Below, piece by piece: positions 1 through 11,705 of a DNA stretch of 64,000 nucleotides. Within the stretch, counting starts at the first letter, position 1. Every line of letters begins with the position of its first letter. The notes beneath the pieces are model-generated. The model was not told where the DNA came from, ran no database searches, and saw only the letters and a program-made list of their open reading frames with translations. The DNA comes from Phellopilus nigrolimitatus. Taxonomy: Eukaryota > Basidiomycota > Agaricomycetes > Hymenochaetales > Hymenochaetaceae. The stretch spans positions 62,001 to 126,000 of the forward strand of contig JAJOHG010000013.1 in NCBI GenBank assembly GCA_021029095.1, given 5' to 3'. Made by a program: the position numbers and the translations under genes.

Positions 1-2149
1 GAAGCCGCCGCGGCTGCTGCAGTTGCGCAGACGCAAGGAAATGCTTCAGACATCGCAGAGGCATTGTCCCCCGGACCAGGTGGAAAAAGCCCGATACAAG
101 CACCCACAATTGTGCCTTCGCAGTCTCCAACATCCCCCTATCTCGAACCCGCTCTCAACCCCATCGCCTCCATCCCACCATCGGTGCATGTCCCCCCTTC
201 TCGCTATCCCATTGCGGCCGATACATACCACCCTCATTACCCCGGTATGCACTCCATGCCCCACATCAACCGCCGCGTTTCTGAGTCGTCTTCGAACGAT
301 TCCCCACTAGCTTCCTCGCGCTCGGTGCCAGGCAGTTCTCCAGGTGGAGCGGATGCATTTAACACATACCCGCTTTACAATTGGTCTGCGACCTACAAAC
401 AACAGCAGACACTTCCAATCCCTCCGCCGAACGCGCTTCCGCCTCTATCGTACTACTACCGGCCACATCGGCTCGAGGACGTCGCACCACGTGACACCAT
501 CATGCTCGTTGTTTCACTTTTCTTTGATTTCGTGTATCCGCTCACGCCCTGTGTACACAAACCATCCTTCATGGCCGATTTACACTCGCGAAGAGAAGAG
601 CGCGATCCCCTCTTTTTTGCGTTGGTCATGTCGACATGTGCTTCCACGCTGGTGCAGGTTCCACGATCGTATCTACCTATGGAAAGACCGGCTGTGCGCA
701 AGCTGGCACAGATATGCCACGAATCTAGCCGACATATTTCAGTCGCGTCGTACGACCCTCCACAGTCGATCCATGTCGTCATTCGCTACTTGTGTGTACT
801 TCTCTGTATCTTCAAGTACCGAGCAACACTTCAGTTCCTTTGTTGTATAGCGACACTGTATATCACTTCTGCGAAGGACACGATGCGACATCACACGCAT
901 CGTTCGGAGAGGCAGCACATATCGCCGTGACGCTGCACATGCACGAAGAGGCGTCATACGAGGGACTGGACCCTATCGAATGCGAAGTGCGGAGGCGGAC
1001 CTTCTGGTTGCTGTTCGGTGCAGACAAGTCAATGTCGATCCTGCTGGGCCGCCCGATCTGTCTGCGCGATGAAGATTGCACACTTCATTTCCCAAAAGAG
1101 GTCGACGATGAGTAGTGAGTCCATTTTCAGTCACCGAAACTCTCCCGAGATTCGCCCAATGGCTGACGTTTCACGTCTGGCAGCATCACTCCAAACGGTA
1201 TTCTTCCACAACCGCACGGTAAGACCGCCATCGTATCGGGTCTCAACTACATTTCGCGCATCTTCGCGCTGCTCGGCGAGATCCAGGTGCGTATCCGCGT
1301 TGACAAGCGCTCGCCGCCACAGGGACCATTCGCGACCGCACGACTCGAGGAAGTACGTTCATTGCACGCACGAATCATGTCTGCGCTCGTGCACACGCCC
1401 GCCCCGCTTCGGCTGAAGAGCGCGGGTGTACACTCTTCGCAGTTGCCCGCGGAGCTCGGCGGTGCTGGTTTCCGCCAAGCGACGTTTGCGGAGGTCAAGG
1501 ACTTCTTCGACAACCCAAACGCAAGTCGTGCGAACGCCTCGAACGCATTTCTTGTCATGCAGGCGAACTTGTACGTGACACAGGTACGTGGTCGGACTCA
1601 GTACGCTTTCCGATCTACCCTTTTCCTGCACCTTCTTCTTTCTTGCGAATCGGAATCCGCATTGACTTCTGCCGCTCCGCACTTCCGTTTCCACGCATAT
1701 TATAGCAACTTGTGCGATTCGTGATCGAGCAGTACCGGGACGATTTGATCACGCAGTTACGTGGGACAAACGACGCGCGAGCGATAGAGGAACACGAGTT
1801 AGCTGTCGCCGAGGGGCGCGAGGCGGTTGCAAGTGACCTACTAAACGTGCTGCACTCTATTCCGATCCAGTCAATAGCAACAAACGGACCGTCGCTTGTA
1901 AGTTTGTGTCTCCGTTTAAACGGTTTGAAGTTTATTCTCTTTCAAAACAAAAGGTTCACAAAGTGCGTTTCGTTGCATCAACACTGCTCGATGCCGTGCG
2001 CAAAGCAGAGACTGCACCAGCGTCTGCTGCTCGTGCACACGCTTACCTTTGTGAGCGATGGTGCCTCCTTACGCTTTTTAGATGCTCACCTAAGAATTTC
2101 AGGGGATTTCCTCTCAATTCTTTCAGAAATCGAGAGAAATTACTTGTGA
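1..2149 (+). CDS. Fungal-specific transcription factor (fungal_trans domain), 3' part
   Basis: The 5' end, including any Zn2Cys6 DNA-binding cluster, lies outside the window; the frame is open from base 1. Proposed exons are 1-791, 851-1114, 1184-1583, 1706-1897, 1954-2050 and 2103-2149, all GT-AG and phase-consistent. A Pro/Ser-rich linker is followed by the fungal_trans regulatory region: the FVYPLTPCVHKPSF stretch, RYF at the first splice, an EAAHIAVTLHMHEE helix, RRRTFWLLFGADK, and a DDEYITPNGILP segment assembled across the second intron. This pattern is typical of XlnR/AmyR-type regulators of carbohydrate use. I infer a nuclear transcription regulator; the target genes cannot be told. 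A specific XlnR assignment would need the missing N-terminus. Confidence 0.85.
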
Positions 2150-2611
2150 GTTGTGTATGTTTCCGGGATCATCAAGCCCGGTACTGAAGGTCCACTTTGC
2201 CTTTTTTATCATTTAAGATTGGACGATGATCGGGATGGAGGCTCCAGTGGGGATGGGCCCCTCATACCAAACAGCTGAGGGACTAGGTTCCCTTCCTTCT
2301 CCCATTTTATTCCTGCTTTCGTTTCTGCTTTTTCATCTGTTGTCTGTTGATATGTACTTATGGCCCAGCACGCGATACCATGCACATAAACTCTGCGCTT
2401 CGCATCACGGTGGTTTGTCAGTGTCGGTATTTAGCATCCTACTTTCTCTCTTTATTTTGTTCTGGGGATTTGTTGTTCTATTATACGCTTTCGGCATTCT
2501 GTATACATGTACTTGCACATTATCCTCCTCGCTTCCTGTCCTCCATTTTTTTTGTCTCTCACGTTCGAGGCAGGAATTCAATCGCATATGGGTGACTGGC
2601 GTGCACCCCGT

Positions 2612-2642
<31 letters not shown>

Positions 2643-3005
2643 CCTTCTCTTCTGAGTGTACCTGCTGGGGTTCTGCGATGATCGACGGGCACTGCCGAGG
2701 CAAGGTATGGTCTGTCCAAACGCGTCGAGCGCGTGCCAATTTCGGGAGCAATAGACCCGCGTAAGTCTGACATTCGGGTCTGCACACTTCGTGCGTTGAC
2801 GCTTGCTGGGAACTCGCGAACTTTCTTATATCCTATAACCATCGAGCTCAGCATCTCCGCTACGTCTTTAGCGGCATAATCGAGGAACGAACTCGCGCGT
2901 TCCATTCGGTCGGGAGCACCCAGACCTCTTCTCTGTTCATCGGCGCCGAGGAGATTTTAAGGAAACTCTGAAAAGCCCCTGCCGCTCGCAATACATACAT
3001 ACGCC
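2150..3005. other. Intergenic, no gene seen
   Basis: Spacer between the transcription factor and AOS1. It contains a short CGTCCT-type hexamer repeat near 2613-2642. Open frames here look like chance, because they lack splice signals and family resemblance. Confidence 0.5.
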
Positions 3006-4854
3006 ATGCTCGCAGAGTCCCAGGCCGGGAGCAATGTCCCCCAGGTGAAAATCACGGAAGGTGCGTCACAGTATCGCGTGTCCGTCTGTCCGACGCCGCC
3101 GCGCGCTCGAAGAGCGGCGCGTGTCCCCGTCGTCATTCAACGTCCGTGTTTTGGGCACTGCATTTTGTGCGTCTTCTGCCGCGGATAATCCGTAAGGTTG
3201 ACCTACCAGTCATCGAGTGTCCCTTCCGTCATCGGACACGTTCAGGACTCGAACGAATCTGGATCACGCTCACATTCGTTTTCTTTTTGTTCTTGCTTAC
3301 AGATGAAGCCGCGGTTTACGATCGTCAGATCCGGTTGTGGGGTCTCGAGGCTCAACAGCGGTACGTTTCATATGATGTTTACGTTAAGGCCCGGCGCAAC
3401 TGCTACGGTTTTCTATCACGGCATTAATCTCAAACTGAAATGATCGAATTTAGAATGCGCAATGCGACAATTATGGTTGTTCGTTTGCGCGGGGTTGCAA
3501 CTGAGACTATAAAAAACGTCGTCCTTGCGGGTATCGGCAAGCTCATCGTCGTGGACGATGAAATTGTGTCCGAGGCCGACCTTGGTGCAGGCTTCTTTTA
3601 CTGTGCTGAGGATGTGGGTCAAAAGGTATATACTTCCCTCGTGTCTTTGTCTTTTCTTTATTCACTTGCTGGAGTTCTTGCGGACTTCTCCCGTCTTCTT
3701 CCCGCCCTCTTTTCAACATTTCAATACTTTTCTTTTATTTATTACAGGGATGTACGAAATAACTAATGACTAATTCCGCATTTAGAGGGTAGAGACAGCA
3801 AAATCCAAAATCCAAAGCCTCAATCCTTTGGTGACAGTGGAGACTGTGCATACTCTCGCACCGCTACACCCCCAGACAATAGACGCGACACTACAAAGCA
3901 TCGACCTAATGTGTATCACCGACGCGGACCGAGATCTTCTGGCAAGTGTCAAGCTTACTTAGCAAAATAATGATGATAGTGCCCTAATATGACACAAACA
4001 AACGCGAATTTTTAAAACCCCACGTCGAATGTGTAGATACGTGTGAACGACGCCTGCCGCCGTCAAAACAAGTCGTTCTACGCTGGGGGAAGCTATGGGC
4101 TTGTTGGATACATATTCTGCGATCTGATCAATCACGAATACCTCGCCCCGTGACTACCGCCGGAATTTGACCTGCTTGAGTTGCATGCTGATGCCGCGAT
4201 TTCTTTTTTTCTCTTTTTTCTTCTTCTTTCATTTACAGGGACACCTCGGATTTGAAAGATCTCACCAAGCGTGTCAAAAAAACTTTGCCTTACTGCCCTT
4301 TATCAACCGCATTGAAACCTTACTCTTGGAATTCATTGACAAGAGTGCAAACGAGGGATCTGAACCCGGCAGTCGTTTTTAGCATATTCGGTATGCTCTG
4401 GAATTCGTTGCCAGTCGATGACTGACCTCTTTTATTTAACTTATATGCTTTCTAACGAGGCAGGTCTTTGGGAATTTCAAGCTCGTAACGGCGGGAAGCT
4501 TCCTGATGAAGCCGGCAGTGCATCTGAAATAGAGGAGATTGCAGGCTCGTTATTTGCAGAAGCCGACGTCCACAAACGCGTGTTGAAGTCTATGCCCAAA
4601 GATATATTTCAGTGCGTTTTGCCTTGTAGCTTTTTTCCCGGCTGTCATGTCACATGAGCTCACTTCCTGCTGAATGTCTCAGGTCGCTTGCCACGACCGC
4701 TGCTCACGAATTTTCGCCTGTATGCGCAGTCCTCGGAGGGTTACTGGCACAGGACATGCTGAAGGCCCTTGCCGCACGGGAGCCCCCAATCGCGAATTTC
4801 TTCTTCTTTGACGGAAACACGGGCCACGGGTCTGTGTGTCGCATGAACATGTAG
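3006..4854 (+). CDS. AOS1: SUMO-activating enzyme E1 subunit 1 (AOS1/SAE1)
   Basis: The ThiF-fold subunit pairs with UBA2 to adenylate SUMO in the nucleus. Eight exons give one continuous frame: 3006-3060, 3303-3360, 3454-3625, 3786-3941, 4037-4149, 4239-4390, 4464-4611 and 4683-4854. Diagnostic segments are YDRQIRLWGLEAQQR at the start, NVVLAGIGKLIVVDD, SEADLGAGFF with EDVGQKR, KIQSLNPLV, DLNPAVV and a C-terminal FFFFDGNTGHG, all as in AOS1 of other fungi and SAE1 of animals. As in AOS1 generally, there is no catalytic cysteine domain, which resides in UBA2. The nucleotide-loop region reads LRGVATETIKN, more degenerate than the usual LRGLGAEIAKN. Intron 4 (3942-4036) appears to be GC-AG (GCAAGT). 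Length of about 340 residues fits the family. Confidence 0.93.
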
Positions 4855-5573
4855 ACTTCTGCACCACATGCACCCCAGTGCTCTAAGTTTCGTTGGGTAG
4901 TCTCATAATTATCTTGGTTCATTGAGGCCCGCTGTTGTTCGACCTATTGAGTTCGTTTGAGCTTATTTCCCGCCTTCCAAAACTTCCCGGCGGAGTCTCG
5001 GACGGAGTTTCGACAGCCTTAAACGAGAAAATGTTCGATTTCCTGACCTGATCCATGACCGAGGAGGCGGAATGGCAATGATGTCGTGCGGGGAAACAGC
5101 CTTCTTGCTCTCTAAGGCTCCCAAAACCAGCGTCGTCGACGCCTATCACCCGGACTTCTTCTGAGACGCACACGTACTCAGATTAGCTCGATACCCGAGG
5201 GACCTCCTGCTGGAGCGCCCAATAGCCTCGGTATCCGGGAATTCTCGTTCTCGGTTTTGTATGATGCGAAAGCGCGCATGAAGCGTATGACTCCCGGTGG
5301 CTTTACATCCCTTTCTCACAAAGAACGCACACGGTCAAAAGCCCTGATTCCAAACGAACTTTGAAACCGAAAGAAAAGAAAGGGCACTTGCCAAGACATT
5401 GTATTGACTTCCTCAAACTGAAGGACCGGAGTCTGATCGATATCATGAGCGAGCGACGGTTGCGCTATTTCTGCGGACGAGATATGGTCACAAATTTGTG
5501 CGAACGCAGCGATGAGAAAAGGCCCCGAAGAAAGACAAAATAAAAACATGTTATTATACTTTTATTTCTAATA
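4855..5573. other. Intergenic, possible decayed coding remnant
   Basis: No confident gene. Around 5165-5345 the plus strand reads for about 60 codons without a stop and looks weakly protein-like (an LGIREFSFSVLYDAK stretch), but no start, splice pattern or family was recognised. Confidence 0.25.
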
Positions 5574-6122
5574 CAGTCGAACCCCCCCCCCCCCCCCATA
5601 TTGCATAGGGGTCGGTGGAAGGGTCGGTCTATGCTTATTTGGAGGTTATGCAATACGAGAAACTTGGCACTATTAAGTAATTATAAATACTAAATTAGAG
5701 AATAAGCTACAATGGTAATTCTGCAACTGTCAGAACATCATAAGCTGGAAAAAACTGTGATATCGAGCTTTGTCCTCATTCCAGCCTTCATTGTATCGGG
5801 GATTTCTCCACTGGAGTGTCTTGTATTGCCCAAATTGGAAAGAAAGATTGAGAATGGTGCCAGACTTCACTAGAAAGATGTCAGAGGCCCACAAAATGAG
5901 CCTTGAGAACATGTGGAATCCTTCTCATGATGTTGATAAGTGAAAAAAGTGGGGGAAAAGCAAACATAATTAGTAGAAAATCTTGCGGCCGACCATATCC
6001 GTATTTAATTTACTCAAATTGGCTATGCATTATAACATAAGGATTCTCTATCTACTAACCCGGTGGAAACCCGGATCTATGCATTACGGGAGGTTATGCA
6101 CTATGAGAGATGCAATATACTG
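5574..6122. mobile_element. Possible small non-autonomous DNA transposon (MITE-like)
   Basis: A 549-bp interval starts with CAGT and ends with ACTG, and is flanked on both sides by TA (5572-5573 and 6123-6124), the termini and target duplication expected of pogo/Tc1-type elements. Subterminal motifs recur near both ends: ATATTGCAT close to each terminus, and GGAGGTTATGCA at about 5640 and 6090. No transposase is visible inside. The terminal repeats are short and imperfect, so this could be coincidence. Confidence 0.35.
5582..5597. repeat. Poly-C tract
   Basis: Sixteen consecutive C residues, just inside the left end of the possible transposon. Confidence 0.95.
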
Positions 6123-6302
6123 TACATATATTTCTTATCACATGACTCTGCTGTCGAGTTCAGGCGAAACTGGTGAGTCGAAGGTGTCCAAAATTGGAAG
6201 AGTAGAATCATTCGGAGATCGAAAGGGTTACAGACCGTTTAGGGATACGCCAGACTATCACGTTTTGGCAGCTGGACTCAAGAGGCTGAGTACGCGACTG
6301 AT

Positions 6303-9300
6303 ATGGAGGACGCGTTTCTCCCAGACACGCTCGACCCATCGACCCTCCTTCCCGTTCACCTCTACAATCCTCAGCTTTACGAAGGCTACTCGCTCACAGA
6401 CCAGGACAATGCCCAGTCGCCGACAGCAACGCCCGCGCCATCGACGGGCGGAGCCCCGCAGTCCGCCGAGTCCCTCAAAAACAGGGAACGGCGAGAGAGG
6501 GCCGCCGAGCGCGAAAAGAACAGGCGGGGGATCAGCGCGCTTCTTCCCGACCAGAATATCATAGAGCCGCCGCATGATCCAGACGAAACCTATCCCCGCT
6601 CCGTATGTGCGTCCATGTTCAATGGCACGTCCCGATGTTCCACCTGGAAAACGATGTATCGTCGTGCTCAAAACCGACTATGCATACCGCATGTGTGAAG
6701 GTTGCAGAATGCGTTTTAAGCTCTCTGAGATACGGTTAAAAGGCATCCGTTATGAGGGAAAGTATAAGGCTCGAGAGACTCCAAATGAGCGAGGAGGACA
6801 CCCAAAACACAAGGTGTGCAGTTGCATGAAATATGCGTGAAATCTGGTTGTCCGCACGCCGCTGATCGTATGTATCCCATTTCTCTTTCGTTAGCCACGC
6901 CCTCAGCTCATCCAGTACAACGGCGAGCTTATCCTCGATCCAGCGTACATGCATACATACAATCTCGATCCTCGAATGTTTGGCTCTCAGGCGCTGAAAA
7001 ACAACGCTGTTGCGAATACGGAGGCTAACTTTGCGCAAACTCTGAAGAATGCAACGATAGCTGTCAGCGGAAAGAAGTCGAGGGAATGTAGTGCAGCTGC
7101 GCGTCAATCTACCGAACCTCCGCCGAATGCAGCTCCTGGATCCAGTGGGATTTCCGAGCCCGCCAAAGCTATGCCTTACCTTCATTTGCCCTCGGATGAG
7201 CTCTCCACTTCTCAGTATTCTGCTCTAGTATCAGCCTCTTCTCCGCAAGCGAGCACGTCTGCGAAGGACATCAATGATGGACTACTGCGTGTTCGTATTT
7301 GCTCCGTCAAAAATTGTCATAATCCAGTTCCGATTGATTATCATTGGAAAATGTGCGAGCCGTGCCGTGACGAACACAAGGTATGGAGTGTTCAGAAGCG
7401 AGCTAGAAAGAGGCAAAAGAGGCTAGAGGTACGTAGATCGTGTTTAATGATCGGGGCGCGTAGTGACTCTCGTGACTAAAACTAGCAAATGTCTCAAGAA
7501 GAGAAAGAGAAAATTGAGTCCGCCCATTTCGCAAGATATGATAGATCTCATTCTACTAGAGATGTACGTGATTCACATAAATGTCTACAAATATTTGTCA
7601 TCAAGTACGCGGAACTGAGCCGGAAGTCGAATTTGACCCAACCATTCCTCCTCGCCCCTGCTCGATTTCTTCCTGTAAAAACCACATTCCAGGCAATACA
7701 ACTTGGAAGCGCTGCGATGCGCATCGCAGGGAAAGCCGCATGACCCAATCGCATATCAATGTTAAGCGAGAGCGTCAGAAAGAGGTCTACAAGAAAGCTA
7801 TTGATGAGGGGCGTGATCCCGAAGAAGCACTGAAGAAACTCCTTCTCCAACAAGATGCAGAAGATATGAGTGACTCGGAGGATGAGCAGGTTGGCGGAGT
7901 TGCTGTTGTTTTGAAGAAAAAGGGGGAGAAGAGGAAGCGAGACGTGGATTTTACCAATAATTTAGTCCTCGACTATGCTTCGCCGGGAGGGATTCTTGAC
8001 CACGTGTCTTCGAGAACTGCTTTGGCTGTTTGCAATTTGAAAGAATGTATGAACCTGCTACATCCTGAGGTGTGTCGCGCTCTCTTTCTCTTTCTTAGTT
8101 TCTTATTTATTTATTGTCCATTTCGATAGGCCCCATTCCGGCAATGCGAACCGTGTAGGCTTCATGAGACTGTGGAACGCGATAGCAAGTCGAAGAGAAC
8201 AAAGAATGGGAACATAGGCAGACAAAGCACGTCACAAGAAAGGAAGCCGTACATCCTCACCCTGGGTTGGGGACGATAGATCCTCCGATCGCCAGCAGAG
8301 GTGACCAGGCGGTATCAATGGACCACAACGACCTTACGGGTGTCAGCGAGGGCACAGAGCAGGTTTCCATCGGGCGGCTACCGGCTAAATTTGCCGACAC
8401 GCCCTGTCGTTCTCTCATCTGGGGGAGGATGGCACAATTACTCCATACAGAATAGTTACCAATCTTACACTAATGCGGAGTCAGTCGCTGCAGCTTGCGG
8501 TCATTTCTGATACCTCTGATCCAGCGCGGACAGTTATTTCCGAAACGGACAGCCAAGTTGCTAGTCCCATCAGTACCAAGAACTTTGCAACGGTTTGTGG
8601 ATGTCTCATCTGTTACTTCTTTTTGAAGGCTAATAGTTGCATAAATAGAACGAAGTCAAAACAAAAATATCTTCTGAAGCCGAAACACCTGCTCACTACC
8701 AAGGTCAAATACAGACTAATACTATCACTTTCATGCCGCCAAATCATGTTGTAGGGCACATCTCGTCCCAGGTGCGGAGCGCTCAGAGTGTTCCGAGCGG
8801 AGACGCTGTCACTGACCCAAGCAACGTTCTTGCGGCTAAACCGGTGAGTTTACACATATCTGAAAACAGGAACACTGATTAATATAAATTTCTATCAGAC
8901 GTCCACCCGAAAGCGGAAGATCGCTGTGCCCCCAGAAACCTTGGGTGCAAGTGCTAGCTCTACCTTGTTCATTAACGGTACTCACTCGCGACCTGTTGGA
9001 AAGCCAGGTCGGCCTAGAAAAAACGCCCCTTTGTTTATATTGACTTCGGACACGTCACCTGCTGTGCCTCCATCGACGCAATTGACATCGCTACTGCCGC
9101 AGCCGTCTCCTGGCATGTACCCATATGGCGGGTATTTGCCATGCGCTCCTCCACATATGCCATATCCGCCTTCAACTAATGTGGATGGTATTTCTGCGCC
9201 GCCGATGTCTCCTTACTGGTGTCATCCTCTCATGATGCCTGGTCCAGATCCTACGGTTCAACTGTACGGTCACCCGCCATATCCCTATCAGTATACATAC

Positions 9301-10218
9301 GCATACTCGTACCTTCCTTCTATGCCTAATTCTGGCTCCGCTGCGGATGCTCCTTTACTCTCGCCACATGCCACCGCCGCTCCTACATTTACTTCTAATG
9401 GTCCTTCTATCCATAGGTTTTCCGCGGCCTTCGCTCAGCAAGCACAGGTAAATACATCGTCAAACACAAGTGCGGGCACATCTAGCGAGCAGAATCAACA
9501 ACCCTACGTTGAAAATACCTTAGCCCAAGCTACAGGCTCAGAGACATTTTCTAGCCTGGAGAATATTACCCAGGCTCCCTCCAACTCAGATACGGCAATC
9601 ACGACGGCAGAAACTCAGTTGAAGTGGCAAACACCCGGTACTGTGCCATACGAAGCAATCAATATCAAATTCAGTGGTCTCTGTAGTCAACTGACGGCCC
9701 AAATTGGCAGCGATGTGCCTGTAGTAGTAAGCAACAGTCGGCCTGAGGTATATCATCCTTTATGTCATTGTAGTATTTTCTTGAAGTATTACTGATCTTG
9801 CCGTAGAACTCTGCTGCCAACGAACGAGTGGACCGTCCAGGACCTTCGACTGTGGATATCTCTTGTTCTGACGCTGCTGATAATGATACAACTGACAAGC
9901 CGACGGGCGTGAAGGGTTCAAATGCCTCAGCTGGCTCTGGCAGTCATCAGGGAAGGTCGGGCCGGACCGGATGGCACGGCGCAGTCCTCAGATGCTGTTG
10001 AAGGAAGCTCCCAAACGGTAATTCCGAGCCGAGGTCACTGTTATGCAGCAGCGCTAACTATCAATCTCGTTTAGCAGAAAATATGCGAGACCAAAAGATG
10101 TTCTGCTTTTCTCCCAGTGTCGCGTCCTTTTAAGTATTGTACCCAGTGCCGCAAAATGCTCAAGGCAAGGAAGAAGGTCGTAGAGATGAAACGAAGACTG
10201 AAACTTATTAGCTCATAA
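6303..10218 (+). CDS. Protein with repeated C-x4-C-x12-C-x2-C/H motifs and an AT-hook
   Basis: Not a family I recognise. At least four full copies of one Cys motif occur: CSVKNC...MCEPC (about 7305-7375), CSISSC...RCDAH (7662-7735), CNLKEC...QCEPC (8025-8160, split by an intron at 8070-8129) and CETKRC...YCTQC (10083-10155). A partial copy (CIVV...MCEGC, about 6657-6705) lacks the first Cys pair. Each is followed by a basic stretch, consistent with a small zinc-binding DNA or protein interaction module. A KPGRPRKN AT-hook lies near 9000, followed by a Pro/Tyr-rich linker. Clear introns include 7429-7485, 7564-7619 and 8070-8129. The frame changes near 6598 without a plausible intron (one extra C in CCCC). 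Exon joins between 8240 and 8900 and near 9930 are unresolved. I infer a nuclear DNA-binding protein. Confidence 0.7.
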
Positions 10219-10862
10219 TTCCCTGTGATGGTATACTGTTTTCCTCGTCAAAAATGAGCAGATTGCAATTTGTTTTGTTAGCCCGTAGATGACTATAATC
10301 AACTAATATGCTTTTATGTTTAACACTGGCAGCCAATCCCACTGACAGTTTTCTAAGTTGATTATCGTTCTAGACCTCATTTTGTTATTGTGTGGATTAG
10401 ATATCCGTGCTCTTCATGTGTTCAAGAGAAAACATGCAGATTTCGCTTAAACCACTCAGCCTCTCTTCTACCCTCCTGCCGGGCAGCTGTTAAGGGAGAT
10501 TGTTTAAGAACTGGGAGGACGGATTTTCCTTTTGCTTCTTTTTGTTTCCGTCCTGCTTGGCTGTTGATTTCAGATTCACAATGCAGTAACTGAATTAACT
10601 AGAATATTTAGACAAGCCACCGCACCTTGCCACCTCGTACTTATTTCACTTTTAAGTCAAACATACTAGTTTTGTCAAAAGGCGTACTTCAGATGTACGT
10701 ACTTTTCTCTGTAGCCATCAACGCTGCCTGCTGTCGGTGTCCTTTCTTAATCCAAACACTGAAAGATATCCTTTTCAGCATAGAAGTTTAAGTATCTATG
10801 TATGTGCTGCTTTTTACAGCGAACTGCGGGGTACTGGAAAATATTGTTTCTAGACAGCACAA
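10219..10862. other. Intergenic between convergent genes
   Basis: 3' flank of the Cys-motif gene and of the convergent hydrophilic-protein gene. Nothing further recognised. Confidence 0.5.
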
Positions 10863-11348
10863 TTACGCATCATCTTTCTTCCTCAAGGTTTGTTCGTCCT
10901 CTGCCTGCAGCTCAGCGTCAATCTGGGCACCGCGCGACGGCTCATTGCCATGTCTCCGGGCGCGGTCTTGCGGATCCTGAGTAATATCTTCCTGGTCGCG
11001 ACGCTCCTCTTCTTCCTCAGCCTAAGAGTAGATATAAAATCACGTCAATGCCACGGGTTGCGTGTTTTAGAACGAATAATCAGATGCTACACACTTTCTG
11101 GGCGGCATCCAGTGTGTTCCCAAGCGATCGTTGATCTTTCGAATCGAGCAGCTTGTGGGAGTTTTCCTGGCCAGCCTCGAAGCGCTGTGGCAAGTTAGGA
11201 TCCTCGCCATGCTTGTAGGTACTATGAATTCGAAAATGTAGCGAGGTTAGATGAATGCGGGTCAAGAACTCGAAGATACTCACCGCTGGTCAGCATCATT
11301 GTAGACCTGGCTGTTCCCGACGTTGCTCATCATGGAACCGGAAGACAT
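10863..11348 (-). CDS. Small hydrophilic LEA/hydrophilin-like protein, 116 aa
   Basis: Three exons read downward: 11348-11284, 11221-11095 and 11021-10863, phase-consistent with GT-AG introns. The protein starts MSSGSMMSNVGNSQVYND, has a core HGEDPNLPQRFEAGQENS, and an acidic/basic tail ending LRKKDDA. It is rich in Q, E, D, K and N and has almost no hydrophobic residues or cysteine, which suggests a disordered, stress-related cytosolic protein. Similar small proteins are common in basidiomycetes but the function is not established. The ATG at 11348 was chosen because it is the first one; MM five codons later is an alternative. Confidence 0.72.
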
Positions 11349-11705
11349 GGTTTTAAGTAGAACGAGAATACGACGCCGAGGAATGCCTTTATAAACAGTC
11401 AGAGAGGAGACGCGTGACGTCAGCCTGCACGCTGATCACGCCTGACGTCACTGTGGGTCCCACCGAAGTAAAGAAATGAGAACTAATTTACGTGTACATG
11501 TAATAGAAATCAAAAAGTAAGTCGACCTTCTTTTCACAAGAAACATCCCTATGATACATTGCTATCCATACACGCACAAAAATTGGAAAAGCTACAAGGT
11601 CGATCAAATCAACCAAGGAAATAATGAAGCGGTCCAAGTGTCCGAAGGTGTCGCAACCAACCAATATACAAGATACATATACTTAAACATCGCAGTCATC
11701 AAGGG
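11349..11705. other. Intergenic: promoter of the hydrophilic-protein gene
   Basis: Contains a palindrome-like pair of TGACGTCA-related sites near 11416-11450 (GTGACGTCAGC and CTGACGTCAC), which resemble CRE/ATF binding sites and lie about 65-105 bp upstream of the small gene's start. Stress control is an inference. Confidence 0.4.
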
